A stretch of 64,000 bases of DNA from Marixanthomonas ophiurae (GTDB taxonomy: Bacteria; Bacteroidota; Bacteroidia; Flavobacteriales; Flavobacteriaceae): NCBI RefSeq assembly GCF_003413745.1, contig NZ_QVID01000001.1, forward strand, positions 1,240,001-1,304,000. The letters run 5' to 3'. Shown in pieces: positions 54,281 to 63,244 of the stretch; the stretch's first letter is position 1; every line of letters starts with the position of its first letter. The notes beneath the pieces were generated by a model. It saw only the letters and a list, made by a program, of their open reading frames with translations. It had not been told where the DNA came from and did not search any database. The translations under genes were made by a program, and so were the position numbers.

Positions 54281-55618
54281 ATGAAAAAGGTGAATTACCG
54301 AAATCTATCCTCCTGTTTGTCATTTCTCTTGTTGGCTCTATTGCTAACAGTTTCCACTACCGTTTTAGCGCAAGATGAATCTGCTGCTGATACAACAGCA
54401 ACTGCGTCTACTGAAACTGCTCCGGCCGAAGGGTCTGGTGGTGATGTGGCCGCCGGGGAAAATTTGTTTAAGGCCAACTGTGCCGCTTGTCATAAACTTG
54501 ATCGTAAAGCGACAGGGCCTGCTCTTCGTGGTGTGGCTGATAAATATGATCGTGATTGGTTGTACGAATGGATAAAGGATAGTCAGGCAATGATTAAGTC
54601 TGGAGATCCTCAAGCTGTAAAATTATTTGAAGAAAACAATAATTCTGTTATGACTGCCTTTCCGCAGTTGAGTAATGGTGACATAGATAATATATTAGCG
54701 TATACTAGCGCACCAAAACCTGAGCCAACTGTTGCTCAAACACCTGCAAACGGTGGCGGTGGCGAAGGAGGAAGTGGTGTTTCCAATAATATTGTGTTAG
54801 GCGCTCTTGCTTTAGTGTTTTTGTTGTTAGTTGTAATGTTGTTCTTAGTAACAAATACACTTAAAAAGATTGCTGCGGCCAATGGCGTTGAATACCCAGA
54901 AAAAGAAGCTCGCACTCCAATTTGGAAAGCTTTTGTTCAAAATCAATTTTTGGTATTAGTAACCTCTGTTTTCTTATTATTGACAGCGGGATATTTTATG
55001 TACGGTTTTATGATGCAGGTGGGTGTAGATCAAGGTTACGCTCCTGTCCAGCCTATTCATTTTTCACACAAAATACATGCGGGTGATAATCAAGTAGATT
55101 GTAACTTCTGTCACTCTTCGGCAAGAAAAAGTAAAACATCAGGTATTCCTTCATTAAATGTTTGTATGAACTGTCATAAGAACATTGCTGAGGTAGCTCC
55201 CGAAACTGCTACTGAAGAATACTCAAAAGAGTTCTATGACGCTGAAATTCAAAAATTATACGATGCAGTAGGTTGGAATGTAGATGAACAGGCTTACACG
55301 GGTGAAGAAAAGCCGGTTAAGTGGGTTCGTATTCATAATTTACCAGATTTTGCATACTTTAACCATTCACAGCACGTAACTGTGGCTGGGATAGCGTGTC
55401 AAGAATGTCACGGTCCTGTAGAGGAATTTGAAATAATGGAACAACATTCTCCATTAACAATGGGATGGTGTATTAATTGTCACCGTGAAACCAATGTGCG
55501 TATGGAAGGCAACGAATATTATGAAAAAATTCATGAGGAACTTGCTAAAAAATACGGCGTTGAAAAAGTGACTGCTGCACAAATGGGTGGCCTTGAATGT
55601 GGTAAATGTCACTACTAA
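54281..55618 (+). CDS. actA: Alternative complex III multihaem cytochrome c subunit ActA with extra N-terminal haem domain
   Basis: 445 residues. A signal peptide (to about 30, LTVSTTVLAQ) is followed by a monohaem cytochrome c domain (CAACH at 67-71, KATGPALRGVADKY), a glycine-rich linker, two membrane helices (about 167-190 and 220-245), and a pentahaem part with CNFCH, CMNCH, CQECH, CINCH and CGKCH. The last five fit ActA of the quinol:cytochrome c oxidoreductase (alternative complex III); the first is additional to the five-haem core. It takes part in electron transfer from menaquinol toward the oxidase. First gene of actABCDEF-cox. Confidence 0.92.
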   Translation: MKKVNYRNLSSCLSFLLLALLLTVSTTVLAQDESAADTTATASTETAPAEGSGGDVAAGENLFKANCAACHKLDRKATGPALRGVADKYDRDWLYEWIKDSQAMIKSGDPQAVKLFEENNNSVMTAFPQLSNGDIDNILAYTSAPKPEPTVAQTPANGGGGEGGSGVSNNIVLGALALVFLLLVVMLFLVTNTLKKIAAANGVEYPEKEARTPIWKAFVQNQFLVLVTSVFLLLTAGYFMYGFMMQVGVDQGYAPVQPIHFSHKIHAGDNQVDCNFCHSSARKSKTSGIPSLNVCMNCHKNIAEVAPETATEEYSKEFYDAEIQKLYDAVGWNVDEQAYTGEEKPVKWVRIHNLPDFAYFNHSQHVTVAGIACQECHGPVEEFEIMEQHSPLTMGWCINCHRETNVRMEGNEYYEKIHEELAKKYGVEKVTAAQMGGLECGKCHY

Positions 55619-55692
55619 ACTTAAAATGATTAAAGAAATCGTACTTTCAAAAAATATTTTGAATAAACGATTATTAAATTAAATAAAAATAA

Positions 55693-58600
55693 ATGGCATC
55701 AAACAAGAAATACTGGAAAAGTGTTGAGGAGCTTAATGAAGATAGTTCTGTTGTTAAGACGTTGCAAGAAAATGAATTTGTAACAGAAATTCCTACAGAT
55801 GACTTTTTAGGCGATAAAGAAACATTAGAAGCTTCTTCAACAACACGTCGTGATTTCTTAAAGTACGTTGGTTTCACCACAGCAGCTGCTTCACTTGCAG
55901 CCTGTGAAGGGCCAGTTGTAAAATCAATCCCTTATGTAGTGGCACCGGATGAAATAGTTCCTGGGGTAGCAAATTTCTATGCTACTACAATTGCAGATGG
56001 GTTTGACTTTGCTAATGTGTTAGTAAAAACAAGAGAAGGTCGTCCTATTAAGATAGAGCGAAATGATCTTTCAAAATACGGTGATGGCGTAAATGCCCGA
56101 GTGCATGCTTCTGTTTTGTCTCTTTATGACAACAATCGCTTGCAAGCTCCTTCGGTTAATGGAAGTGAAGTATCTTGGAGTGATTTCGACGCCAAAATGG
56201 CTCAAAAAATGAATGAAATGGGTGGAAAGGACGTTGTGTTGCTTACACAAACCTTTGCTAGTCCATCAACTTCAAAACTTATAAAAGAGTTTACTGCAAA
56301 GTATCCAAATGTGCGTCACGTAGTGTACGATACAGTGTCTTCTTCTGAAGCACTAGATGCTTTTCAAGCTAAATATGGCGCTCGTGCCCTAGCAGATTAT
56401 GACTTCTCTAAAGCCGAAGTAATTGTTTCCGTTGGAGCTGATTTCATAGGAGATTGGCAAGGTGGAGGCTATGAAGGTAGTTATGCTAAAGGGCGTGTAC
56501 CTAAGAACGGGAAAATGTCTCGCCACGTCCAGTTTGAATCTAATATGAGTCTTTCTGGTGCAAACGCAGATAAACGTGTGCCAGTAACTCCTTCTCAACA
56601 GCTTCAAATTTTAAAAGCCTTAACAGGTGGAAGTGCTTCTGGTTTACCAGAAAACATAGCTGATGCTGTTTCTAAAGCAAAAGCACAATTAAATAAAGCA
56701 GGTAGCAAAGGTGTTCTTGTAACAGGATTGCCTAATGTTGCTGCTCAGAAAATGGTATTAGACTTTAACGAATCTAAGGGTAGTGTGGTAATGGATACTG
56801 CAAAGCCAAAAATGACTCGTAAAGGAAATACTGCTGAAGTAATGCGCGTATTAGATGGCGTTATTTCAGGAAGTGTAAAAGGATTGATTACAGTAGGAGT
56901 AGACCCTGTGTATTCATTCCCAAATAATAAAGCATTTAAAGAAGCGTATCAAAAACTAGATATGAGTCTTGCGTTTTCTATGAAAGAAGATGCTACAGCT
57001 TCTTTAGCACAAATGGTTGCTGCAACTCCACATTATTTAGAATCTTGGGGAGATGTACAGATGAAAAAAGGAAGTTTCAGCTTAATGCAACCAACTATTC
57101 GTCCGTTGTTTAATACTAGGCAATTTCAAGATTGCTTGTTGAAATGGACCGGAAATACAAAAAATTATTACGATTATATAAAAGAAACTTGGACTTCTTC
57201 CGTGTTAGCCGGTGGTTCTTGGAATCAAGCGCTTCACGATGGTTTTGTTGAAAGCAGTGTTGAAGTTTCTATGGAAGATGCAACTGCAGACGAAGCTAAT
57301 ATGACTTTAGAAAGCAGTACTAATAATGGAGCATTAGCTGCTTCAGCTCAAAATGGAGATGGATATGAGTTAACATTATATAGTAAAACTGCTTTAGGTG
57401 ATGGTCAGCAAGCTAACAACCCATGGTTGCAGGAAATGCCAGACCCTATCACTCGTACATCTTGGGATAACTATTTAACTATTTCGGCAGCCGATGCTAA
57501 AGAATTAGGTGTTGAGAATGAAAACGTAGCAAACGGTGCATTAAACGGCGGGTACGTTAATGTGAAGATGGATGGTGTTGTGGTAAATAAAGTTCCTGTT
57601 CTTGTTCAGCCTGGACAGGCTAAAGGATCTGTTGGTTTAGCATTCGGATACGGAAAAACTGCTGCTATTCAAGAAGAAATGCAAACAGGTGTAAACGCCT
57701 TCCCGCTATATAAAGATTTCTCTTCAGTACAAAACGTTACCTTAGAAAAAGTAGGGGGTGTTCACGAATTTGCTTGTGTTCAATTGCATAATACTATGAT
57801 GGGTCGTGATATTATTCGCGAAACAACTCTTGAAATATTTAATACGAAAAACGTTGAAGAGTGGAATGCGGTACCTAAAGTATCTAAAGATCATCAAGAG
57901 ATTCCAGTGACCTCACCAGATGCAGATCTTTGGGAAAGCTTTGACCGTTCAGTAGGTCATCATTTCAATCTTTCTATAGACTTAAATGCCTGTACAGGTT
58001 GTGGGGCTTGTGTTATAGCATGTCACGCTGAAAACAACGTTCCTGTTGTAGGTAAATCTGAAGTTAGAAGAAGTCGCGATATGCACTGGTTGCGTATTGA
58101 TAGATACTATTCAGCAGAAGAATCATTAGAAGTTGATCAAGATAAAAAAGAAGGATTCTCTGGTTTATTTGGAGATAATGGTTCGTTAGGTGGTTTTGGA
58201 GAATTAGAAGATCCATCTGCAAACCCACAAGTGGCTTTTCAACCGGTAATGTGTCAACACTGTAATCACGCTCCATGTGAAACAGTTTGTCCGGTAGCGG
58301 CAACTTCTCACGGAAGACAAGGTCAAAACCATATGGCATACAACCGTTGTGTGGGTACGAGGTATTGTGCAAACAACTGTCCTTATAAAGTACGTCGTTT
58401 CAATTGGTTCTTGTATAATGAAAATGATGAGTTTGACTACCACATGAACAATGATCTTGGTCGTATGGTGTTAAACCCAGATGTAGTGGTACGTTCAAGA
58501 GGGGTTATGGAAAAATGTTCTATGTGTATTCAGAAAACACAAAAAACAATTCTTGATGCGAAACGTGATGGACGTCCTGTTAAAGATGTTGAATTCCAAA

Positions 58601-58776
58601 CTGCTTGTTCTGCAGCTTGTGGAACTGGTGCGATGGTATTTGGAGATATTAACGATCACGATAGTGAAGTATATAAAGAGAAAAAAGATAAAAGAATGTA
58701 TCACTTATTAGAATATGTAGGAACTGAACCAAATGTGTTCTACAAGACTAAAATAAGAAATACAGAAGAAGTTTAA
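55693..58776 (+). CDS. actB: Alternative complex III iron-sulfur subunit ActB (molybdopterin-oxidoreductase-like)
   Basis: 1027 residues. A twin-arginine-type motif (TTRRDFLKYVG, about 51-60) and a following Cys71 (SLAACEG) suggest Tat export and possible lipidation. The large middle part has the fold of molybdopterin oxidoreductases but is not expected to hold the cofactor. The C-terminal part is a four-cluster ferredoxin-like domain: CTGCGACVIACH, CQHCNHAPCETVCP, CVGTRYCANNCP and CSMCIQK...CSAACGTGAM. It passes electrons within complex III. 74 bases after actA. Confidence 0.94.
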   Translation: MASNKKYWKSVEELNEDSSVVKTLQENEFVTEIPTDDFLGDKETLEASSTTRRDFLKYVGFTTAAASLAACEGPVVKSIPYVVAPDEIVPGVANFYATTIADGFDFANVLVKTREGRPIKIERNDLSKYGDGVNARVHASVLSLYDNNRLQAPSVNGSEVSWSDFDAKMAQKMNEMGGKDVVLLTQTFASPSTSKLIKEFTAKYPNVRHVVYDTVSSSEALDAFQAKYGARALADYDFSKAEVIVSVGADFIGDWQGGGYEGSYAKGRVPKNGKMSRHVQFESNMSLSGANADKRVPVTPSQQLQILKALTGGSASGLPENIADAVSKAKAQLNKAGSKGVLVTGLPNVAAQKMVLDFNESKGSVVMDTAKPKMTRKGNTAEVMRVLDGVISGSVKGLITVGVDPVYSFPNNKAFKEAYQKLDMSLAFSMKEDATASLAQMVAATPHYLESWGDVQMKKGSFSLMQPTIRPLFNTRQFQDCLLKWTGNTKNYYDYIKETWTSSVLAGGSWNQALHDGFVESSVEVSMEDATADEANMTLESSTNNGALAASAQNGDGYELTLYSKTALGDGQQANNPWLQEMPDPITRTSWDNYLTISAADAKELGVENENVANGALNGGYVNVKMDGVVVNKVPVLVQPGQAKGSVGLAFGYGKTAAIQEEMQTGVNAFPLYKDFSSVQNVTLEKVGGVHEFACVQLHNTMMGRDIIRETTLEIFNTKNVEEWNAVPKVSKDHQEIPVTSPDADLWESFDRSVGHHFNLSIDLNACTGCGACVIACHAENNVPVVGKSEVRRSRDMHWLRIDRYYSAEESLEVDQDKKEGFSGLFGDNGSLGGFGELEDPSANPQVAFQPVMCQHCNHAPCETVCPVAATSHGRQGQNHMAYNRCVGTRYCANNCPYKVRRFNWFLYNENDEFDYHMNNDLGRMVLNPDVVVRSRGVMEKCSMCIQKTQKTILDAKRDGRPVKDVEFQTACSAACGTGAMVFGDINDHDSEVYKEKKDKRMYHLLEYVGTEPNVFYKTKIRNTEEV

Positions 58777-58802
58777 ACTAACTAAGTAACAGTAGTAAAG
58801 AT

Positions 58803-60572
58803 ATGGCGTCGCATTACGAAGCACCTATTAGAAGACCCTTAATTGTAGGAGATAAAAACTACCACGATGTAACTGTGGATGTTGCTGCTCCTGTAGAAGG
58901 AAAAGCCAATAAATCGTGGTGGATTGTTTTTACAATTTCCCTAATAGCATTTTTATGGGGGCTAGGTTGTATAATATATACAGTATCCACCGGTATTGGT
59001 GTATGGGGATTGAATAAAACAGTAGGCTGGGCCTGGGATATTACCAATTTTGTTTGGTGGGTAGGTATCGGTCACGCAGGAACTCTTATTTCTGCGGTAC
59101 TTTTATTGTTCCGCCAAAAGTGGAGGATGGCAATTAACCGTTCTGCAGAAGCAATGACGATTTTCTCTGTGATACAGGCGGGATTGTTTCCTATTATCCA
59201 CATGGGGCGACCTTGGTTAGGGTACTGGGTGTTACCTATACCAAACCAGTTTGGTTCGTTATGGGTAAATTTTAATTCGCCATTACTTTGGGATGTATTT
59301 GCAATTTCAACCTACCTATCAGTGTCGTTAGTTTTCTGGTGGACAGGTTTACTTCCAGATTTTGCAATGATTCGTGATAGAGCAATTACACCTTTTACAA
59401 AAAGAATTTATAGCATCCTATCATTTGGATGGAGTGGTCGTGCAAAAGACTGGCAACGTTTTGAAGAAGTTTCATTAGTATTAGCCGGATTGGCAACACC
59501 ACTTGTACTTTCGGTACACACCATTGTATCTTTTGACTTTGCTACATCGGTAATACCAGGATGGCACACTACCATTTTCCCTCCTTATTTTGTGGCAGGA
59601 GCAATTTTCTCAGGATTTGCAATGGTAAATACACTTCTTATCATTATGCGTAAAGTGTCTAATCTTGAAAATTATATTACCATTCAGCATATCGAATTGA
59701 TGAACATAGTAATTATGATTACAGGTTCTATTGTTGGGGTGGCATATATTACTGAGCTATTTATCGCTTGGTACTCAGGAGTAGAGTACGAACAGTACGC
59801 TTTCCTTAACCGTGCAACGGGACCTTACTGGTGGGCATATTGGGCTATGATGACTTGTAATGTGTTCTCCCCGCAGTTTATGTGGTTTAAAAAATTGCGT
59901 ACAAGTATTATGTTCTCTTTCTTTATTTCGATTGTAGTAAACATAGGTATGTGGTTTGAGCGTTTTGTTATTATTGTAACATCACTTCATAGAGATTATC
60001 TACCATCATCTTGGACAATGTTTCAACCAACGTTTGTTGATATAGGTATCTTTATTGGGACAATAGGATTCTTCTTTGTATTATTCTTATTATATGCAAG
60101 AACATTTCCTGTAATTGCTCAAGCAGAGGTAAAATCTATCTTGAAGTCTTCAGGTGAAAAGTATAAAAAGCTTAGAGCTGAACACGGCGATGATGTAAAA
60201 CATTACGACGCTGCGGTAGCGCCTGCTGCTAATAATGAATTTCTAAAAAGCACGGAAGAAACAGCAACAGATACTGTACATGCTGGTAAAATTGCTGAAA
60301 ATGATGTAGAACGTGAAAAAATAGAGGATCTTTTAGATGGAATTGGACGTTTTGATCCTGAAACTGAAACCCAAGACGATCTAAAAAAGATAAGTGGAGT
60401 TGGTCCTGTAATGGAACAAAAGTTACACCAAATAGGTATCTATACATTTAATCAAGTAAGTAAAATGACCGATAGAGAGTATGACCTTCTTGATACTATT
60501 ATAGACGAATTCCCTGGAAGAGCAAAACGTGATGACTGGGCAGGCCAGGCAACAAAACTTAAAAACAATTAG
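58803..60572 (+). CDS. actC: Alternative complex III quinol-binding subunit ActC (NrfD-like) with C-terminal helix-hairpin-helix-like tail
   Basis: 589 residues. Residues 1 to about 439 are the NrfD/PsrC-type membrane protein with about ten helices (NFVWWVGIGHAGTLISAVLL, PNQFGSLWVNFNSPLLWD), where quinol is oxidised. After the last helix a 150-residue soluble tail follows: a charged linker, then from about 526 DDLKKISGVGPVMEQKLHQI and the rest to the C-terminus. This tail has the GVGP hairpin of helix-hairpin-helix domains and resembles the extension found on L21 in Flavobacteriia. NrfD proteins normally end after the helices. Confidence 0.92.
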   Translation: MASHYEAPIRRPLIVGDKNYHDVTVDVAAPVEGKANKSWWIVFTISLIAFLWGLGCIIYTVSTGIGVWGLNKTVGWAWDITNFVWWVGIGHAGTLISAVLLLFRQKWRMAINRSAEAMTIFSVIQAGLFPIIHMGRPWLGYWVLPIPNQFGSLWVNFNSPLLWDVFAISTYLSVSLVFWWTGLLPDFAMIRDRAITPFTKRIYSILSFGWSGRAKDWQRFEEVSLVLAGLATPLVLSVHTIVSFDFATSVIPGWHTTIFPPYFVAGAIFSGFAMVNTLLIIMRKVSNLENYITIQHIELMNIVIMITGSIVGVAYITELFIAWYSGVEYEQYAFLNRATGPYWWAYWAMMTCNVFSPQFMWFKKLRTSIMFSFFISIVVNIGMWFERFVIIVTSLHRDYLPSSWTMFQPTFVDIGIFIGTIGFFFVLFLLYARTFPVIAQAEVKSILKSSGEKYKKLRAEHGDDVKHYDAAVAPAANNEFLKSTEETATDTVHAGKIAENDVEREKIEDLLDGIGRFDPETETQDDLKKISGVGPVMEQKLHQIGIYTFNQVSKMTDREYDLLDTIIDEFPGRAKRDDWAGQATKLKNN

Positions 60573-60576
60573 TAAG

Positions 60577-61113
60577 ATGGCATCGAAAACAATTCACGCT
60601 ATTTACAACGATGACGACCTGTTAATGCAAGCTGTTAAGCAGGTACGTGCAGAGCATTATCATATTGAAGAGGTATATACTCCTTTTCCGGTTCACGGGC
60701 TAGATAAAGTAATGGGCTTAGCTCCTACAAGAATTGCCATAACATCATTTATGTATGGATTGGTAGGACTTACAGTAGCAGTTTTAATGATGAACTTCAT
60801 TATGATTGAAGATTGGCCACAAAATATAGGTGGTAAACCAAGTTTCAGTTATATTGAAAACATGCCAGCCTTTGTGCCAATTATGTTTGAACTAACTGTT
60901 TTCTTTGCAGCTCACTTAATGGTAATCACTTTTTATATGAGAAGTAAATTATGGCCATTCAAAAAAGCTGAAAATCCTGATGTTCGAACTACCGATGACC
61001 ATTTTTTAATGGCTATAGATGCAGGATCACATGATGTAAAGAAACTTACTAAGTTTTTATATGATACGGGAGCCATGGAGATTAGTTTAATTGAAAATGA
61101 AGAAGACCATTAA
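60577..61113 (+). CDS. actD: Alternative complex III membrane subunit ActD (DUF3341)
   Basis: 178 residues from the ATG at 60577 (MASKTIHAIYNDDDLLMQAV); the ORF upstream of it overlaps actC and is not needed. DUF3341 proteins have an N-terminal soluble alpha/beta part (EEVYTPFPVHGLDKVMG) and two membrane helices, here about 52-74 (ITSFMYGLVGLTVAVLMMNF) and about 95-120 (PIMFELTVFFAAHLMVITFY). It contacts the ActC/ActF core in the known complex. Five bases after actC. Confidence 0.93.
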   Translation: MASKTIHAIYNDDDLLMQAVKQVRAEHYHIEEVYTPFPVHGLDKVMGLAPTRIAITSFMYGLVGLTVAVLMMNFIMIEDWPQNIGGKPSFSYIENMPAFVPIMFELTVFFAAHLMVITFYMRSKLWPFKKAENPDVRTTDDHFLMAIDAGSHDVKKLTKFLYDTGAMEISLIENEEDH

Positions 61114-61114
61114 T

Positions 61115-61804
61115 ATGAAAAAAAGTTTAAACATAACCATAGCGCTTGTAGCTGCATTCAGTTTGTTTTCTTGCTTTAATGATAAAAAACCCAATTATCA
61201 GTTTATGCCTAACATGTATGAACCGGTTGGGTATGAAACTTACGGTGAATATGACGTTTTTGAAAATGAACAAGAGGCAAAACTTCCTGCCGAAGGCTCT
61301 ATCCCTAGAGGATGGACACCTTACGAGTATGACAATACAACAGAAGGATTAAACTTAGCCAAAGCAGAGTCAAAAAATCCTTTAGAGATTACGGAAGATA
61401 ATATTTCAGAAGGAGAAGCACTTTATACTATTTATTGTGCAGTATGCCACGGTGATAAAGGGGATGGACAAGGTATATTAGCTGAAAGAGAAAAATTTCT
61501 AGGTATTCCGAGCTATGCAGATCCGGGAAGAGAAATTACTATGGGAGGTATCTATCACGTAGAAATGTACGGATTAAATGCAATGGGTTCTTATGCATCA
61601 CAAACTAATGAAAAAGAGCGTTGGCAAATTGCTATGCATGTAATGGATTTGAAAGCTGCTTTAAATGGTGAGCCTTCATTACTAGAAACAGTTGGTGCTA
61701 AAGCTGTAGATTCAAGCAATACCGAAACGTCTCAAGTGGAACAAAATGAAACTGATACCGAAGGTGAAGATGTTTCAGAAGCATCAGAAAACGAAACTAA
61801 CTAA
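61115..61804 (+). CDS. actE: Alternative complex III monohaem cytochrome c subunit ActE
   Basis: 229 residues from the ATG at 61115 (MKKSLNITIALVAAFSLFSC), a lipoprotein by its LFSC20 lipobox. One haem site, CAVCH at 108-112, is followed by DKGDGQG and a Met-rich stretch (VEMYGLNAMGSY) that may give the axial ligand. The C-terminal 45 residues are acidic and low in complexity (QVEQNETDTEGEDVSEASE). It is the electron exit toward the oxidase. One base after actD. Confidence 0.92.
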   Translation: MKKSLNITIALVAAFSLFSCFNDKKPNYQFMPNMYEPVGYETYGEYDVFENEQEAKLPAEGSIPRGWTPYEYDNTTEGLNLAKAESKNPLEITEDNISEGEALYTIYCAVCHGDKGDGQGILAEREKFLGIPSYADPGREITMGGIYHVEMYGLNAMGSYASQTNEKERWQIAMHVMDLKAALNGEPSLLETVGAKAVDSSNTETSQVEQNETDTEGEDVSEASENETN

Positions 61805-61828
61805 AGAATAAAGAGAATAGTTAAAGAT

Positions 61829-63220
61829 ATGTACACGCTACCAAGTAAATTAAAACTGTTTGCAATTATTTTTATGGTCGTTGGAGCCATAGGAATAGTA
61901 TCAGGTTTCCTTACTGCTCCCTCAACCACAGCCGAGGTTAAAGAAATGATGGCTAGTCATGGAGATGGACATGGGTCAGACCAATCAACAGCCGAAGAAT
62001 CACACAGTACAAATGAAAACCACAATGCAGAAGGAAACCTTGGCGACGAGCACGCTCAAGTTGCTAATGAACACGGCGAAAACGCACATGATAGTGAAGA
62101 AGCACATTTAGAGCATACTTTACATCAAATGCAAAATAGACCTTGGTCAGCATTATATATTGCTTGTTTATTCTTTTTATTTATTGCATTAGGAACCTTG
62201 GCTTTTTATGGTATACAATATGCCGCACAAGCCGGTTGGTCCCCTGTCTTATTCAGAGTAATGGAAGGAATTACAGCTTATTTACCAGTAGCTTCGGTAA
62301 TACTATTTGTATTATTATTGCTTTCTGCTTTCCATGTAAATCATATTTTCCATTGGATGGATCCAGAATTAGTTGATCCTAATAGTCCACATTACGATAA
62401 GTTAATTGCTGGAAAAAGCGGATGGTTAAATGTTCCTTTCTTTTTAATTAGAGCAGCTATATTCTTAGCTGGATGGAACCTATATAGATATTTTTCAAGA
62501 AGAAATTCTATTAAACAAGATGCTGCTGATGATAACAGTTGGTTCAAAAAGAACTTTAAAATGTCAGCTGGATTTCTAGTGTTTTTTATAGTAACTGAGT
62601 CTATGATGTCTTGGGATTGGATTATGAGTTTTGATCCGCACTGGTTTAGTACTTTATTTGGATGGTATGTTTTTGCAGGGATGATGGTTTCAGCTATTAC
62701 AGTAATAGCAATGGTGTCTATCATTTTAAAGAAACAAGGATATTTAGAATTTGTAAATGATAGCCATATCCACGATTTGGCAAAATATATGTTTGGCTTT
62801 AGTATTTTCTGGACCTACCTTTGGTTCTCACAGTTTATGCTAATATGGTACGCAAACATTCCGGAAGAAGTAACCTATTTTGTAACACGTATAGAAGATT
62901 ATAAATTACCATTCTTCGGAATGCTAGTAACAAACTTCGTATTCCCTGTACTGTTATTAATGAATAGTGATTACAAGCGTGTAAACTGGTTTGTAATCTT
63001 AACAGGGGTGGTGATTTTAGCAGGACAATACATAAACCTATTTGTTATGGTTATGCCTGGTACCGTAGGAACCTCTTGGTTTATTGGCTTGCCAGAAATA
63101 GGTTCCATATTATTTTTCTTTGGCTTATTTGTGTTTGTTGTGTTCACAGCATTAACCAAAGCGCCTCTACTTGCTAAACGAAATCCGTTTATGAAGGAAA
63201 GTAAACATTATCATTATTAA
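61829..63220 (+). CDS. actF: Alternative complex III membrane subunit ActF with His-rich loop
   Basis: 463 residues, a membrane protein of about ten helices related to ActC (SVILFVLLLLSAFHVNHIFHW, FVFPVLLLMNSDYKRVNWF). Between the first and second helices a soluble loop (about 40-100) holds ten histidines with many Asp, Glu and Gly, for instance MASHGDGHGSDQS and EEAHLEHTLHQ. It is the last act gene; coxB begins 24 bases later, which fits the known complex III-aa3 oxidase supercomplex of flavobacteria. Confidence 0.93.
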   Translation: MYTLPSKLKLFAIIFMVVGAIGIVSGFLTAPSTTAEVKEMMASHGDGHGSDQSTAEESHSTNENHNAEGNLGDEHAQVANEHGENAHDSEEAHLEHTLHQMQNRPWSALYIACLFFLFIALGTLAFYGIQYAAQAGWSPVLFRVMEGITAYLPVASVILFVLLLLSAFHVNHIFHWMDPELVDPNSPHYDKLIAGKSGWLNVPFFLIRAAIFLAGWNLYRYFSRRNSIKQDAADDNSWFKKNFKMSAGFLVFFIVTESMMSWDWIMSFDPHWFSTLFGWYVFAGMMVSAITVIAMVSIILKKQGYLEFVNDSHIHDLAKYMFGFSIFWTYLWFSQFMLIWYANIPEEVTYFVTRIEDYKLPFFGMLVTNFVFPVLLLMNSDYKRVNWFVILTGVVILAGQYINLFVMVMPGTVGTSWFIGLPEIGSILFFFGLFVFVVFTALTKAPLLAKRNPFMKESKHYHY

Positions 63221-63244
63221 TTAATTGAATAGAGACAGATAACG

